Positions 52,651 to 64,000 of a stretch of 64,000 nucleotides of DNA are shown one piece after another. A program made the position numbers and the translations under genes. Below the pieces are notes generated by a model that searched no databases, was not told the DNA's origin, and saw nothing but the letters and a program-made list of their open reading frames with translations. The stretch's first letter is position 1. Every line of letters begins with the position of its first letter. Origin of the DNA: Rhytidiadelphus loreus (lineage: Eukaryota; Streptophyta; Bryopsida; Hypnales; Hylocomiaceae); assembly GCA_947034895.1 (NCBI GenBank), contig OX344762.1, positions 73,464,981 through 73,528,980 on the forward strand, written 5' to 3'.

Positions 52651-55614
52651 TGTAGTTGGATATGGATTGTATAATGGTAAAGTAGCAGATGTCCATTTCT
52701 CATCCAAAGGAGGCTCAAATGGTTGCTCTGACTAAATATGATTTATCCCGAAGGCCACATGGTTTCATATCCATAGCAAAATGACATCATTAAATTTGGA
52801 AAAAAATAAATAATAAAACGTAGAAACTATCATTTGTAAGTTTTTTAATCTCTATTACTACATACATAAAACTTGTTGATATGAATGTCACCATCATGAC
52901 CATCACCAACTATTTGTGGTCGGACACACATCATACAAAGCTATAGTAGGTGAAGGTCTTTCTTGTATAAAGCAAGTTCAAATAATAATTTTTAATTATA
53001 CAAAAAAATCATCCCAAACACAACATGCTTGCAAATTCATAACACATCACCAAATTCAAAGATTTATATAACAAAAACAAAAGAAGATATTATCTCTAAT
53101 CCCCAAAATACTTCAAATCCATCATTTAAACCCTATTTTTTCATATGTCACACATGAAATCATGTGATTTACGCACCATAGTTGTAGTAATGTTGGACTA
53201 AAAGTTTTTTTGATCTCTTGAAAACCGCAACTTTTATAAGTGTCTCAATTTTGTGTATCCAATTAATCACTTGATATAAAAAAGTATAAAATGTGGTCTA
53301 TTCAAAGAGAAAGAAAATAATGAGCAATGAAGAATGCGTCAAGATAAAGGTTACACAAAAATAGAAGAGGCATTCAGTTGAAACAGTCACACCTTATCCT
53401 TATTCCTATAGCATTGTAAGTTTGTAACCGACTACCTTTTGCTTAGTAGGTACCAAAAATGCATTATTATAGGTCAAAATGTCACAATTGTTACCAAATT
53501 ATCTCTTATAAAAAATGGTAGTAGTTTTGAACCAATTTGTTTATTATCTACATTTCAATTTTTGAAATCCTATAAAAACATTTAATTTTTTCAAGTCATA
53601 AAAACATGGATGAGATACATAGAGTGACAAAGGCTCTCCAACAACTAAAAATGATTGTAGATAATTTCTTACCAATATAGGTTGTCATGGTAGACTCACA
53701 TGTACAAATGTACTAGCAAAGTTGACAAATTTCCAAGAAGTTATCCAAAGTCAAACACCTTAAAGATTTTTGTATTGTTCACTACTTGAGAAATTTTGAG
53801 ATTTTCAAAAAAATCATGATCGAATATTTAAAGAGGGATTTTGGTGTAAAAATTAATTTGATTTGGCTTATGTTATCATCTCCATAAAGTTGCAATAATT
53901 TTCACACAATTACATTGGATTCTATAAAAAAGAATCCATATCCTAGTGTTGATATGCAATACAAAATTTACAAAAAATCAAGGCTATATGATGAAAATTT
54001 TGAGTTGTAATGTTTTTTTATATTTAAATAATAAATATAATTTTTTTAAATTAATATAAAAATTTAGATATTCTTTTGTAGTTTTAGGTCTTAAATTAAA
54101 TTATTGTATATTTATAGTTTATTTTAATTTTTTCCTAAGTATTTTTATTTCTTTAAAATTATGATTTTTGGTATATGGAAAGTTGATTTTTCCATATGAG
54201 ATTATTAATGGATTTTCAAATGTACGTTTCAATATCGTACATGAAGGTTTGATTTGGCACTTGAGTGTCAAAATTGAATTTCCACATCAAATTCTCAGGG
54301 GTCCACATCACTCAGACCATTCACAAGATGGCACATGTCATATTTTTTCAAAAATGACTTAATTTCTACCAAATCTAACCTTCACATAGGGTATATGAAA
54401 TTTTTTTACTATCAAAATTTGGATAGAATTGTGTCAAAGTAATATTAAATTGGATTTTTGAAGTTCAAAATCTTTAAAGAAAATCAATTTGACAAACTAG
54501 AATTTGACTAGAAAGTCCATATGGCCAAATGGTTCATTTCATTTCACTGTGTTAATGTTATATATTCTTAAAATTGAATTTAAAACTTGCATTTCTGAAA
54601 ATATGCACAATGTGTATTATTTTGTGCAAAATCTTCATTTCAAGAAGAGGTAAGGTGTATATATCCATAACCAATAATGCACCCAAAATCAATATTAGGT
54701 ATTCTTCTTATACATTTGATGTGTCAATTTTCTTAGACTGTTGGTTTGTGTATATTTACCTTGGACCATACTATGCATTTACCCCTATTCATCCAAGAAT
54801 TTAATCATATTTGGCTACCTCCCTACCATGAGTCAAGGATAAATTCACTCCTTCACTTGTCTTCCCGAAGTCCTAGATTTTTTTCCTAGGAGTGCATGTT
54901 AAAAAAAAGACCCCCTATTTTGTGCTTGATTAATCTATTCTCTACACTGTTCCCTACTAATTTGGGGCCTTTGATTGCAAATATGAATTCCAAATTTCCA
55001 AATTTTATCATGCGTGGCAAATAAAAAGGTCCTATGGTTTCCCCAAGGGTAAAATTGAGGGGGTTGGTTCATGGCTAGGGTGAACTGACCCCTCATTGCC
55101 CTGTTTTACCCCATGGGAAAATACTGTGGAATTTTTTATTTGCAATCAGATGATAAAATTTGCAAATTCAGAATTCAGATTTGCAATTAATGGCCCCTAA
55201 TTAGTTTTTGGATGGTGTAAAGATTAGAAAAATCACAGCAAAAATTAGGGGACTTTTTTTCACAATAACCCCTGGACGGGGCAATGAGGGGGTCAGTTCA
55301 CCCTGGCCGTCGGTATCAGGGTCTTATCCTTCCAGGGTAAAAATGTTACCCCGGTCCTCAGTCTGGGAGCCCTAACCCCATGAAATCGGGTGTCAACACG
55401 GTATCAACCGGGTACCAAGCATGTCAGGTTTCCTCTAACTGCAATAGTCGAAGTCGGAGGAGCCTTTGTCTCTGCAGTACCAGAATGAAATGTCCAGTTC
55501 TTTTCATGTGTTTGATTACCCTTCAGTTCTTCTTATGATCAATTTCATCATGAACATTGATACTGTAGTTACAGACACGCAAAGGGTTCGAGCGTGTGAT
55601 TAGGAGTCAGCTCT
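52651..55614. promoter_or_regulatory. Divergent intergenic region between the centrin and RING genes
   Basis: Three kilobases separate the two divergent start codons, so promoters of both lie here. 52740-54830 is AT-rich without a gene. From about 54830 composition becomes mixed, with a complex inverted-repeat block, and about 55400-55614 looks like the leader of the RING gene. Confidence 0.4.
54896..55265. mobile_element. Composite inverted-repeat element upstream of the RING gene
   Basis: An inner hairpin has ends GGGGCCTTTGATTGCAAAT (54964) and ATTTGCAATTAATGGCCCC (to 55197). The pairing continues outward through diverged arms: AAAAGACCCCCTATTTTGTG near 54902 against the inverse of ATTAGGGGACTTTTTTT near 55245. 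A third pair, GGGTGAACTGACCCCTCATT (55079) and the inverse of GGGGGTCAGTTCACCCT (55288), reaches outside. The boundaries and target duplication are unclear (TAATT is a candidate around the inner element). Probably a MITE inserted in or fused with another. Confidence 0.55.
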
Positions 55615-58428
55615 ATGGAGAATATTTCGGTGTTGAATTCAGCTTGGTTGCATTGTGAATCCTCTGCTTCACTTCAGAGGTACGGTATGCTTCTCTCAAA
55701 TCTTTTGGTAAAAAATTGCTAAAAAAAGAAGTATTATTTGTAGCAGATGATCACACATTATAGAGCTGTGAGAGGCTCTCACTGCAGCTTATTTCATTGA
55801 ATGACTGTGTCGTTGTGTAGTTGCAATGTAGATCGATGTAACTTATTTCGTGTTGGAGACTATGACTCGGTTTTTGAGTGGCAACAGACACTGTTAAGAA
55901 GAACCTCACAGACTCAAACTTTCTCACTTCATTGTAGATGTGACTTGTGTTGATGTAAATAATGGGCCTCCTTTTTCTTGACTCCTGAGTCAATAAAGAA
56001 CCATCACCTAATTGCAATACGGTACTATGTGACAGTCTAAAATCTTGCTGAATAAGTATGTATTGATCTTGAAAATGAGCTCCACGTCTCCACCTCAAGT
56101 TTTGGTTTCCTCACTTGTCAATTTTAGATCATCTATTACTGAAACTTTGAACCCTAATAGCATATGCTTATGCTAACCAAACAAGCAGCTAAGCTACGAG
56201 AGGCTCTCTCCTCGTAGCACTAGAAATGTGGAGTGAGGAAACCAAAACGGTGATGAAGGAACAATATCTCTCTTTTCATCTGTTTATTCTATAAAGTGGC
56301 TCAATTTTTGAGAACTCAAACTTTCTCACAATAGCTTTTGTCGATGCAAAGCTTCCTCCACTTCGATCCAGAACCAATAATGTAGTCTTTGGTGCTTAGC
56401 ATTTGAAGTGTCACAATTCGGCTGGGTTACCTTGTTGGATGCAAAAACTGGTAGATGACTCAGGAGAGCGCACTGTTGCATTTCTGAGAACTTCTGCGCT
56501 CATATTGAGGTGCAAATTATTTGTGATGTTTGCAGTTCTGTGACAGGAGATAGCCGCACATGTCCAATATGCTTTGCGTTTATGAAGCCTCCTCATTTAG
56601 CACCCATTATCCTCACACCGTGTGGTCACACATTTTGTGCCAAGGTTAGTCAGTCTTCACCTCACACCCCAAAACATTTACCCTAAAGTGTTGGTTGGTC
56701 ACCACGTTTCATCAGAATTTCAGGGTTTCGATGAAAAGCTATATACGGTCATGGAACAATTGTGTTAAGTTGCGTTTTGAATTAGTGCATTGCCGTCCAC
56801 ACGGCAGTTCAAAGGAAGAAAGCTCGTCTGGAAGGAGGACCCATTTGGGCTCCGCCATGTCCACACTGCAAGGAAAGGGTTGTGGCTCAAAGCGTGAACA
56901 TCACATTACAGAACATCATAATGGAGAGGCTAGCAATTGAAGAAAATTTGCGACAGGTTGAGATGGAGAGCAGGTACCCAAAGACACCTTTGCGAGGTCA
57001 CTTGTTATATGCGGAGCTTTTGACCCCAAGGAAAGGAGACTTGGTAAGGTGTGTCTCATTTTTTTTCCTAAATTGGCTTTGTTGTGTTGATGATTCTCAC
57101 TAAAAGGGTTTACCTAAAAATGCTTACCTAGCATTGTTGTCGTGTCTGACACTTTTTTCTCCATTTTGACATCATATTGGAGGTTCAATGGAGACTGTTT
57201 TATTAGACAAGTGTCACTTCTGAGTGAAATCAGCTATGCATGAATCCTATATCAAACTGCCTTGATTTTTGTTCGGCACTTTTCAATTGAAAAAAGAATT
57301 CCAATGTACCATGGCATGTATTTGATGAACAAATTATGAATGAACTATGATTATAAGTATATTGCTTGCATAGCAGTGACTGCTTTGCAATTCATTCTCA
57401 TCTTATGTACTTTAGGCCATGGTGCAGATTCTCTTATAAAATGAGAATTTTAAAAGCTAAGTTTTAGCAGTATCCTTAGAGGAGAGTATCCCTTTCCTAT
57501 CCTGTCAACACTGCAATGATGCAGATTAATTGTTTCAATTTCAAAACATGTAGCAATGTTACAAGAATCTATGTCCCCACAAGAGGTTTTGTCCGAGCCG
57601 TAGCACTTGCTTACTTTTCATATACTAATAACATATTCTAACTTCCTCACATTCACTGAAGATGTTGCTTTTGTCAATGCAAGGCCTCCCTGGTCTAGGA
57701 CAAATAAACTGTTGATTGTCTTCCTCTGGTGCATTTTCCTCTTGCAGACATGCTTTTCAAGGGACATCATCAAGGACAAGGTAGTCGGGGTGCATGGGAG
57801 AGCATCACCCGGGCCATTATGTCATCAATCCTTGCAAAATGCGTTGCAGGAGACAAGGGATAGACAAGATGTAAGGGTGAATGATGATGACCTGTTTCTT
57901 TGGTGACAAGTAAACAAAGTATTGACCTCTACAAAATTAGTTGAAATTCACACGGTTTATGGGCTAAGCATAATATAGGAAGAAGAATATCTAAATGCAT
58001 TACTGCTTACAGTATTTACAGATTTGGATTTGTTACATTTTTTTGACAGAGATTGGAAACCGACTTATCAGCAGCAGAAGAAAAACTCAACCTCTTGGAT
58101 ACCAGAGAAAAAGAGTTGAAGCAGATACTGCAAAAGGTAAGGACTACTAAATAGCCGTACTCTTAAAGAGGATTCAATCAATATTCTCCATTAATCTGAT
58201 ATAAATCTACACAATTGTCAACGCACTTTGATTCACAAAATTTGGTACTGAAGTGTACAAATTGAGTGGATCCAACAGGTAAGTTTGGAGCATCTCGTGG
58301 TGCAATCTGACATGGAGGACACCAAAAGCAAAAAGGGCATGCTGCATCAGGCACACGCAGAAACTTTGAAAAAAACAAAGCTAATCAAAGCATCAATGGT
58401 GGCCATGGCATTACAGAAGGATGGATAA
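55615..58428 (+). CDS. C3HC4 RING finger protein with coiled-coil tail (probable E3 ubiquitin ligase)
   Basis: Six exons: 55615-55679, 56536-56644, 56786-57043, 57748-57870, 58050-58136, 58279-58428. They close in phase to 263 aa. The RING has all eight ligands: C31, C34 (CPIC), C51, H53, C56, C59 and C83, C86 (CPHC), with a basic 23-residue insertion (AVQRKKARLEGG) between the third and fourth pairs. Next come a helical stretch (VVAQSVNITLQNIIMERLAI) and a predicted coiled coil in exon 5 (LSAAEEKLNLLDTREKELKQ). RING proteins of this form usually recruit an E2 and ubiquitinate substrates, and the coiled coil would dimerise or bind a partner. I do not recognise the subfamily. Exon 1 (21 residues) is the least certain. 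Its two leftover bases fit exon 2 exactly, which supports it. There is no membrane segment or signal peptide. Confidence 0.8.
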
Positions 58429-59711
58429 CATAACTCAACATTGCGTGCCTCTTGTCTACTGTAGTTCATAACATGCTTCACTTGGGTACACCTATTGTTT
58501 TAACTTCTCTAGTGTCATTTCTTCATGTGCATCAAATGCATTTTGGCATCACCTACATGACACTTATAGCACCCTACACCTTCCATCTTTGAAAATTTGT
58601 AACTATTTCACAAAAATTATGGAACCAATTATGGAACCACTTGCATTTGAATTTATAATCCTTCAACAAAGTGTAGAAATTGTTGTTCATTTTCTACAGC
58701 ATATTTGTTATGCCAGAGTAGTTACCTTAAATGTATGCAATCTGATCATGATAACTTTACAACCATTTGGATACTATCTACACAAGTTATAAGAGTGCAA
58801 ATTTATATATGTGAATGAACTGGAATCGTTATAAAGTTTCATGTTCAACTTGTGTACATTCTTATAATCACTGTGGTGTCAAATTAGTAGAGTTGGAATT
58901 GGATTCTCCCACCCAGGAAACACACATGTTTCTTTGCAGTAAAGAATCTAGAAATCAAAAAGTTCATTGTTGTCAAACTTATCAACAGCTACCACACCTT
59001 ATTATATTATCAGTAAATTGATAAGAACTAGTATACACTTGGAATTCCAACACTTTTGGTGTCAAATTGTGTTTTTGAACTCAAGTGACAAAAAGAGAGT
59101 CAACAGCATCACCCAATTTTGGTGAAATGGAAGTTCAGCCTTTTCGTAAGCTTCAGAAAATACAATGAGAGATCTTTTTGACTATGCATTGATCAGCAGG
59201 CAAACAAGGGTCTGACTTTCAATACTTCCTGCTACTAATCATCAAGATGCCAAACACCAACAGAAGTCAAAAGAATGTCAAAACCATCTCCGCTGGATGT
59301 TTTTCTACAGTACTGGTCTCACATGATTCACCGATTTGTCTATCACATGTAACACGAGTGTGTTAAACTGGAGTAACATTCATGGATCAGTGAGAACATT
59401 CTGAGGCTGTGACATGAAAGTGGATACTTTGGAATTAAAAAAAGCTTGAGCACAGTCATGGATTTGTACTCTACTATCAATAGCTTCATAAATACCAAAA
59501 GTGTATTCGAGTTCACACACAATCCAGCATCACTCTGCTTCAGCTGAATTTGTTGAAAAAAACAGCTGGTCAAGTTTTTCAACACACTTACCAGCCTGGG
59601 ACGTTGATACTACTCTCATATACCACGAGGGTGAGAGAGCAAAAAAAAGATCACTTTCCAGAAATGTCTTGACAGGAAAGGAAGACAGTCACATCAGAAA
59701 CATGAGGTTGG
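58429..59711. other. Convergent 3' region between the RING and HD-Zip III genes
   Basis: No gene seen. It must hold the 3' UTRs of both converging genes. The less AT-rich part from about 59080 to 59711 is likely the HD-Zip III 3' UTR on the minus strand. Confidence 0.45.
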
Positions 59712-62700
59712 TTAGGTCACGAACGACCAGCCGATGAAAAGGAAGGCTATGCACTCCACGGCCTCACTGTCGTCCACCACCTTCCATGCCAGGGCCTGTT
59801 CATATGCTACGGTCCGGCCAGTGCTGGACATGCGCACTCCTGCTGGAAGGGAGCAGTATCCCTGGTCAACAAGCACAAAAAAACCCCATCAATACATCAA
59901 CACCAATTACAAGGATGCACCAAGACTATTTTGTTCATACGAGTCTTTTGTTTCATATTGCAAGAAAGTTGGTTTCCTTCTTGTGCACGATCTCCTCATA
60001 GTCCTCAGTGTAGAATTGTAAGAAGCTCTATTGTGTGACCAACTTTTTACTCTTTCAGCAAGTGAAAAGAACTACATTGATTTATCCTATTACTGTGCCT
60101 GACACCAATTCACCCAAAGTCACACTCTGTTGTATTAAATTAGTGCGTGCTGAAATAATATTGTATTGTAATAAGTTAACACAAAAGACAGAAATTGTAG
60201 TCATTCAAAAATTTGCAAGGTCTACCATGTGTCATTCCTCCCATGTGGAAATTATATTCCAGAGGTTGAATATAATTGATAAAGAAATGCCACCCTAATC
60301 TTGACTGAATGAGGAGTTGAGCATGGTTTCTTTTAGTAAACTATTTAAGTTTTGGTTGAATCTTGTTCGAAGTCAAAAGGGAACTCTAGATTTCTCTTGG
60401 CATGCATTTTTTGGACACCATCCAAATAAACTACGATTTTATAGGTGTACCCCAATATCGACGATTGGATCTCATGAATAGAGGATTAGGTGAAAATCTA
60501 TAGGGGCTGGTTTAAATACGGGTCACAATTAGGTGGAGTTACCTTAAGAGTCTCTACATGGTATGTTTGGTGGTGAATTTACATGATTCTTGAACCATTT
60601 ATTCGTCAAAGGTTTAAGAATCGATCCTAAGTAGTTGTGAGAAGTTTCATATCGTTTAACACAATTTTGAAGTTTGCTAAGCAATTAAAATCTTGGGGTG
60701 TGCCGTCGATGACATGCTTACTATACCGTAATTGAAGATTACGGTGCAAGTCTACAAGTAGTAAGGGTGAAACGCCCACCTGTTGCAAAACTTGAGTAAA
60801 CGTGGCATATGATAACTTGCAATCATTTTCATTGAGAGTCTTCTCCCAGTCCAACTCTTGCAAGGAGCTTGACGTGGTTTCAAACATCTCAAGGCCTGAT
60901 CGATTGGCAAATACAAATTCCGGCATTCCCTGACCAAGAAGCACAATTTTTTCATCAATAACAGTAAATATGAGGCAAAGTGGTCTCATTCTCTTGGTAA
61001 GTCTTATAATTGTTAATATCTACAATGAGTTGAAGCTCCAAAAAAAATGAGCATCAGAATTTCTGGTACCTTCCAAGCGCAGCATACAATGGCATCTGTA
61101 TGATGCCAGAATGCCTTGAACAGAGATTCATCATTTCCATTTTCGGGCCTCATCAGATCCATACCCAAGTGAAACCTGCTCACCACATTCCATAAAAACA
61201 GCGAAAGTCTCTTGTCAGCAACTAGATAACAAGTTTTGCCAATTTCTTTGCAAGGAGATCAGATGGACCTACCAAAACTCTTAACGACCTCGTATACAGT
61301 CTACTCACCGTTCCGAGAGCTATTCTAATTCAGATTCTATGAAACGCAGTACAGATGAAGTGGCGAAGGCAGGAAATTGCAAAAAGAAAAGGGAGTATTA
61401 CAATAACACATTAAGTAGAGCATACTAAAACCCGTCAGGGACTTGATCCCAGATCCTAAACTAAACTCTGTACCAAAGACAACTCATCTTCTTCATACAC
61501 TTGGTAGGACTAATTAGCAAGTACTGCTGAATATACTTCATTCAACTAATAAGTAACTGCTGCAGAATACACTCAATTGGACTAATTAGCAAGTGCTGTA
61601 AGCACCACTTGGCTTAATGACAATGGCCACTGATCTTCGAATGGAAATGGGGTCATCTACCAGCCAGTCTACAACCTCCCACTTTGACATTGCATAAGAA
61701 ATAGACTCAGAGTGATTAAAATTTGATCGCCAGAGGATCAGGCTCTTGTATCCAAAAATCTCTCCACAGCTCTGTACAGATCTCCCAAAAAACACTTAAT
61801 ACATATGACATGTCAGTGATTGGGAAAAATACCTGTAGCTGCTCAGGACATGACGTGCTAAGGAAAGTGCGTCTGGATTACTCGGCACTTGACGGAGTGG
61901 AGCAGGTCCTCGGGAGGGCGCCAAAGCCATGGCGACCCGTTGAACTGAGGCCACTACAGTGCGCACATACTGGCGAGCCATAGCTGCACAAGTGTCACGA
62001 GTGTGCACCTCGTATGCAAATTGGAAGGCGATTGTAAGAACAGACCGCATCTGACCAGCACTGTTGTTCGACTTTGAGTCACCATTCAAGCGCAGATCGT
62101 TGCCTCCCTCGAGAGTTGAAGCTAGATCAAGTGTGCGGTCAAGACCAAACCCATCCTGCACAAGCAAATGTGCCGTATGAGAATTAGTTTTAAGATGCTG
62201 TAATCTGGAAGATCACGAGACATAAATCAAAGACAGCATATACAAACGTTACTATATTAAGGATGTACGGTTTTTTACATGAACATTTTGATTGTACATA
62301 TTATGGAAAATACAATTTAAATGCGGAAAAAATTAATACCAAAAGGTTGAGTGAAGAACATTGCATGTGTTGGTTCGAAAAAATACTGTTTTGAACAAAT
62401 AAATATCTCGATAGAAATTCTTCAAAACTACTAAAAAATATGAGGCCAAAATATGGTCTTCCTCGTCCTTAAAAGGCTTAAGAGAAGAGAACGTACCGCA
62501 ACACTTGTGTCAATAGGGCTAACACAAAATCCTGATGGAAGAAGGGGAATATCTTCAGCCAGTGCAACGTCCACTGGAGCAAAAATCAATTGTGCACAAG
62601 CCCCAACTGCACTCTGATCGATCCCGCTACAAAGCTGATTATCAAACAACCACATGATATGTCAGTTTACATGTTTTATAAACGGTTTCAATGTTGCACA

Positions 62701-64000
62701 TTTATTAGTTACCAAGAGTGAATTTGTCAAAAGTACAGAAAGCCATTTAACGAATTTGCTGAGTACAAAGAAAACACACCTGCAGAAGAAAAGTGTCTCG
62801 TGAAAGAACCATATGCTGCACTGAGCTGTGACCCTCCAGCTTCACAACTTCTAGCATCTGAATTACCACCGATTCTTAGAAGTTAATCCAAAAATTAATA
62901 GAAATAAAAAAGGTCACAATTTCCCAGTAAAACCAGAACCGTTCCAATGAAAAAATCATGTTCGAGATTGTGATGGCAACACCTACAAGAGTTTCAGGAG
63001 TGAATACCTCTCCATGTTCCGCAGAATGGGCCAACGGCAGGGGTAACTGGACATGAGACACGCCAACACCTCGAGGAGCATAGCCATTGCCATTACTTCG
63101 AAAGGATGTCGCCACATTGGCATCCATGTCGTAGTCGGCCCATTCTGAACGATGCTCTCTTAAGAATCTGATCAACAGAGATGGAGGGACATTCTGCAAG
63201 ACACAGCAAACTGGTTACTGACACACTAAAAACTCTCGTAAATGTGAGTCAACGTAATTATGAAAGAGGAACAGAAATTGAAACGTACAAGCCATGACAC
63301 AGAGCAAACTCCCTGTTGAAACCACATTCCCATGCGGTATTTTTGGTGATACATTTACAAAACGGATGTGGTTCAACAAGGGGTTTGCACTAGTGCTTTT
63401 CGTATCTAATCCTCACTCAACAGTAAAGCCTTGACAATAAAGTAATTATCAATACTTCGCATCAAGTCAAGAAAAGACTTAATCTGGTGTACAAATTACG
63501 TACTTCACCAATTACTTTCTTTGTAATCAATGAGGAACTTGTATTCACTAAGATAACTGCAACTAATTGCAACCTGTTTCGAAAACTGATCCCAACACAT
63601 TCTTTCGTAGAGTGTGCAGTCTCTATTCATCAGCATCTAGGGTCAATTTTAGGTGCACCTATTTTCAGCACTTTGAAAATTCATAGTCGATTCCTACGGT
63701 GTCCAAAAATGTATGTTAAAAAATCTAAAATCCCCTTTTGACTCCCCAAAAGATTAAACAGAAACTTTGATAGTTGAATCATAGGAACCATGCTCAAGTA
63801 CTTTTTCGGATGATTTTTTAGGTGTAGTTAATCTTAGTAAATGCCTCAACGTAGAAATACAAAGACGAGTCAACAAAGCGTTGTGTCAGAAGGCTGTACT
63901 TGTAATAACATGGAGGCTTTAGCACAGAGAATGCCTCCACCCAAAGAATACAGCAACTTGTCCGATCCAATCTGTCCCTCCAGAGATTTGGAGGTTGCGT
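59712..64000 (-). CDS. C3HDZ: Class III HD-Zip transcription factor, 3' part (START-adjacent region to MEKHLA)
   Basis: The gene enters from beyond the right edge. Visible exons: >64000-63900, 63193-63008, 62857-62780, 62634-62497, 62155-61833, 61175-61070, 60929-60780, 59861-59712, about 409 residues in phase to the stop. Diagnostic stretches are GGGILCAKASMLLQ, NVPPSLLIRFLREHRSEWAD, RSVLTIAFQFAYEVHTRD, ARQYVRTVVASVQRVAMALA, and the C-terminal MEKHLA domain with FVFANRSGLEMFETT and YEQALAWKV, ending IGWSFVT. The homeodomain, leucine zipper and most of START, with the expected miR165/166 target site, lie outside the window. The family (REVOLUTA, PHABULOSA and relatives) controls meristem and leaf or leafy-shoot patterning, and MEKHLA modulates dimerisation. 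The intron at 61176-61832 and the last intron (918 bp) hold no gene. Confidence 0.95.

Noticed and set aside
52865..52915. EF-hand-like peptide GDGHDGDIHINK on the minus strand upstream of the centrin exon 1
   Set aside because: The acidic residues do not fall at EF-loop positions 1, 3 and 5, and no matching splice context was found; treated as chance.

Overview
The window is nuclear DNA of a land plant, most likely a seedless one such as a moss or another bryophyte. Genes are rich in introns with GT/AG boundaries, and the intergenic DNA is very AT-rich. The proteins are plant types: a DYW-class PPR protein, a class III HD-Zip regulator with a MEKHLA tail, plant PRMT6 and TFIIH XPB. Centrin fits a plant with motile sperm. 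The species is not decidable from the sequence alone.

Layout. A single-exon PPR-DYW gene (364-2475, +) is followed by 8.8 kb of stacked DNA transposon remnants. A 17-exon XPB gene (11291-17876, +) encodes 761 aa. Next come about 15 kb of gene-poor DNA with one small membrane-anchored ORF (21297-21749, -), a roughly 0.45-kb tandem repeat array (23940-27515) and several MITEs. A 13-exon PRMT6 gene (37601-32752, -) encodes 395 aa and holds a decayed coiled-coil coding remnant on the opposite strand of an intron. A block of nested transposons fills 37.9-44.8 kb. A 7-exon centrin gene (52650-47514, -) has an open reading frame that adds about 576 residues in front of a complete centrin. A 6-exon RING/coiled-coil gene (55615-58428, +) is divergent from it. 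The last gene is the 3' part of a class III HD-Zip gene (59712 to the window edge, -), convergent with the RING gene.

The genes do not form a pathway. Their shared themes are housekeeping nuclear functions (TFIIH, arginine methylation), organelle RNA editing (PPR-DYW), cytoskeleton/calcium (centrin) and meristem patterning (HD-Zip III). I assembled the exon models by hand from splice signals, unbroken reading phase and family resemblance. Phase closes exactly in every multi-exon model.

The most informative non-gene content is a fossil record of non-autonomous DNA transposons. There are TTAA-flanked (piggyBac-like) elements about 0.93 kb long, CACTA elements with 3-bp target duplications, a TA-flanked element, a family with CATTAG termini, and a Harbinger-like long hairpin. 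Because related copies lie in the same window, several insertions can be compared with an unoccupied site here. One locus is nested three deep. The most unusual protein is the predicted centrin fusion with a long Asn/Ser-rich head that contains its own degenerate repeat.
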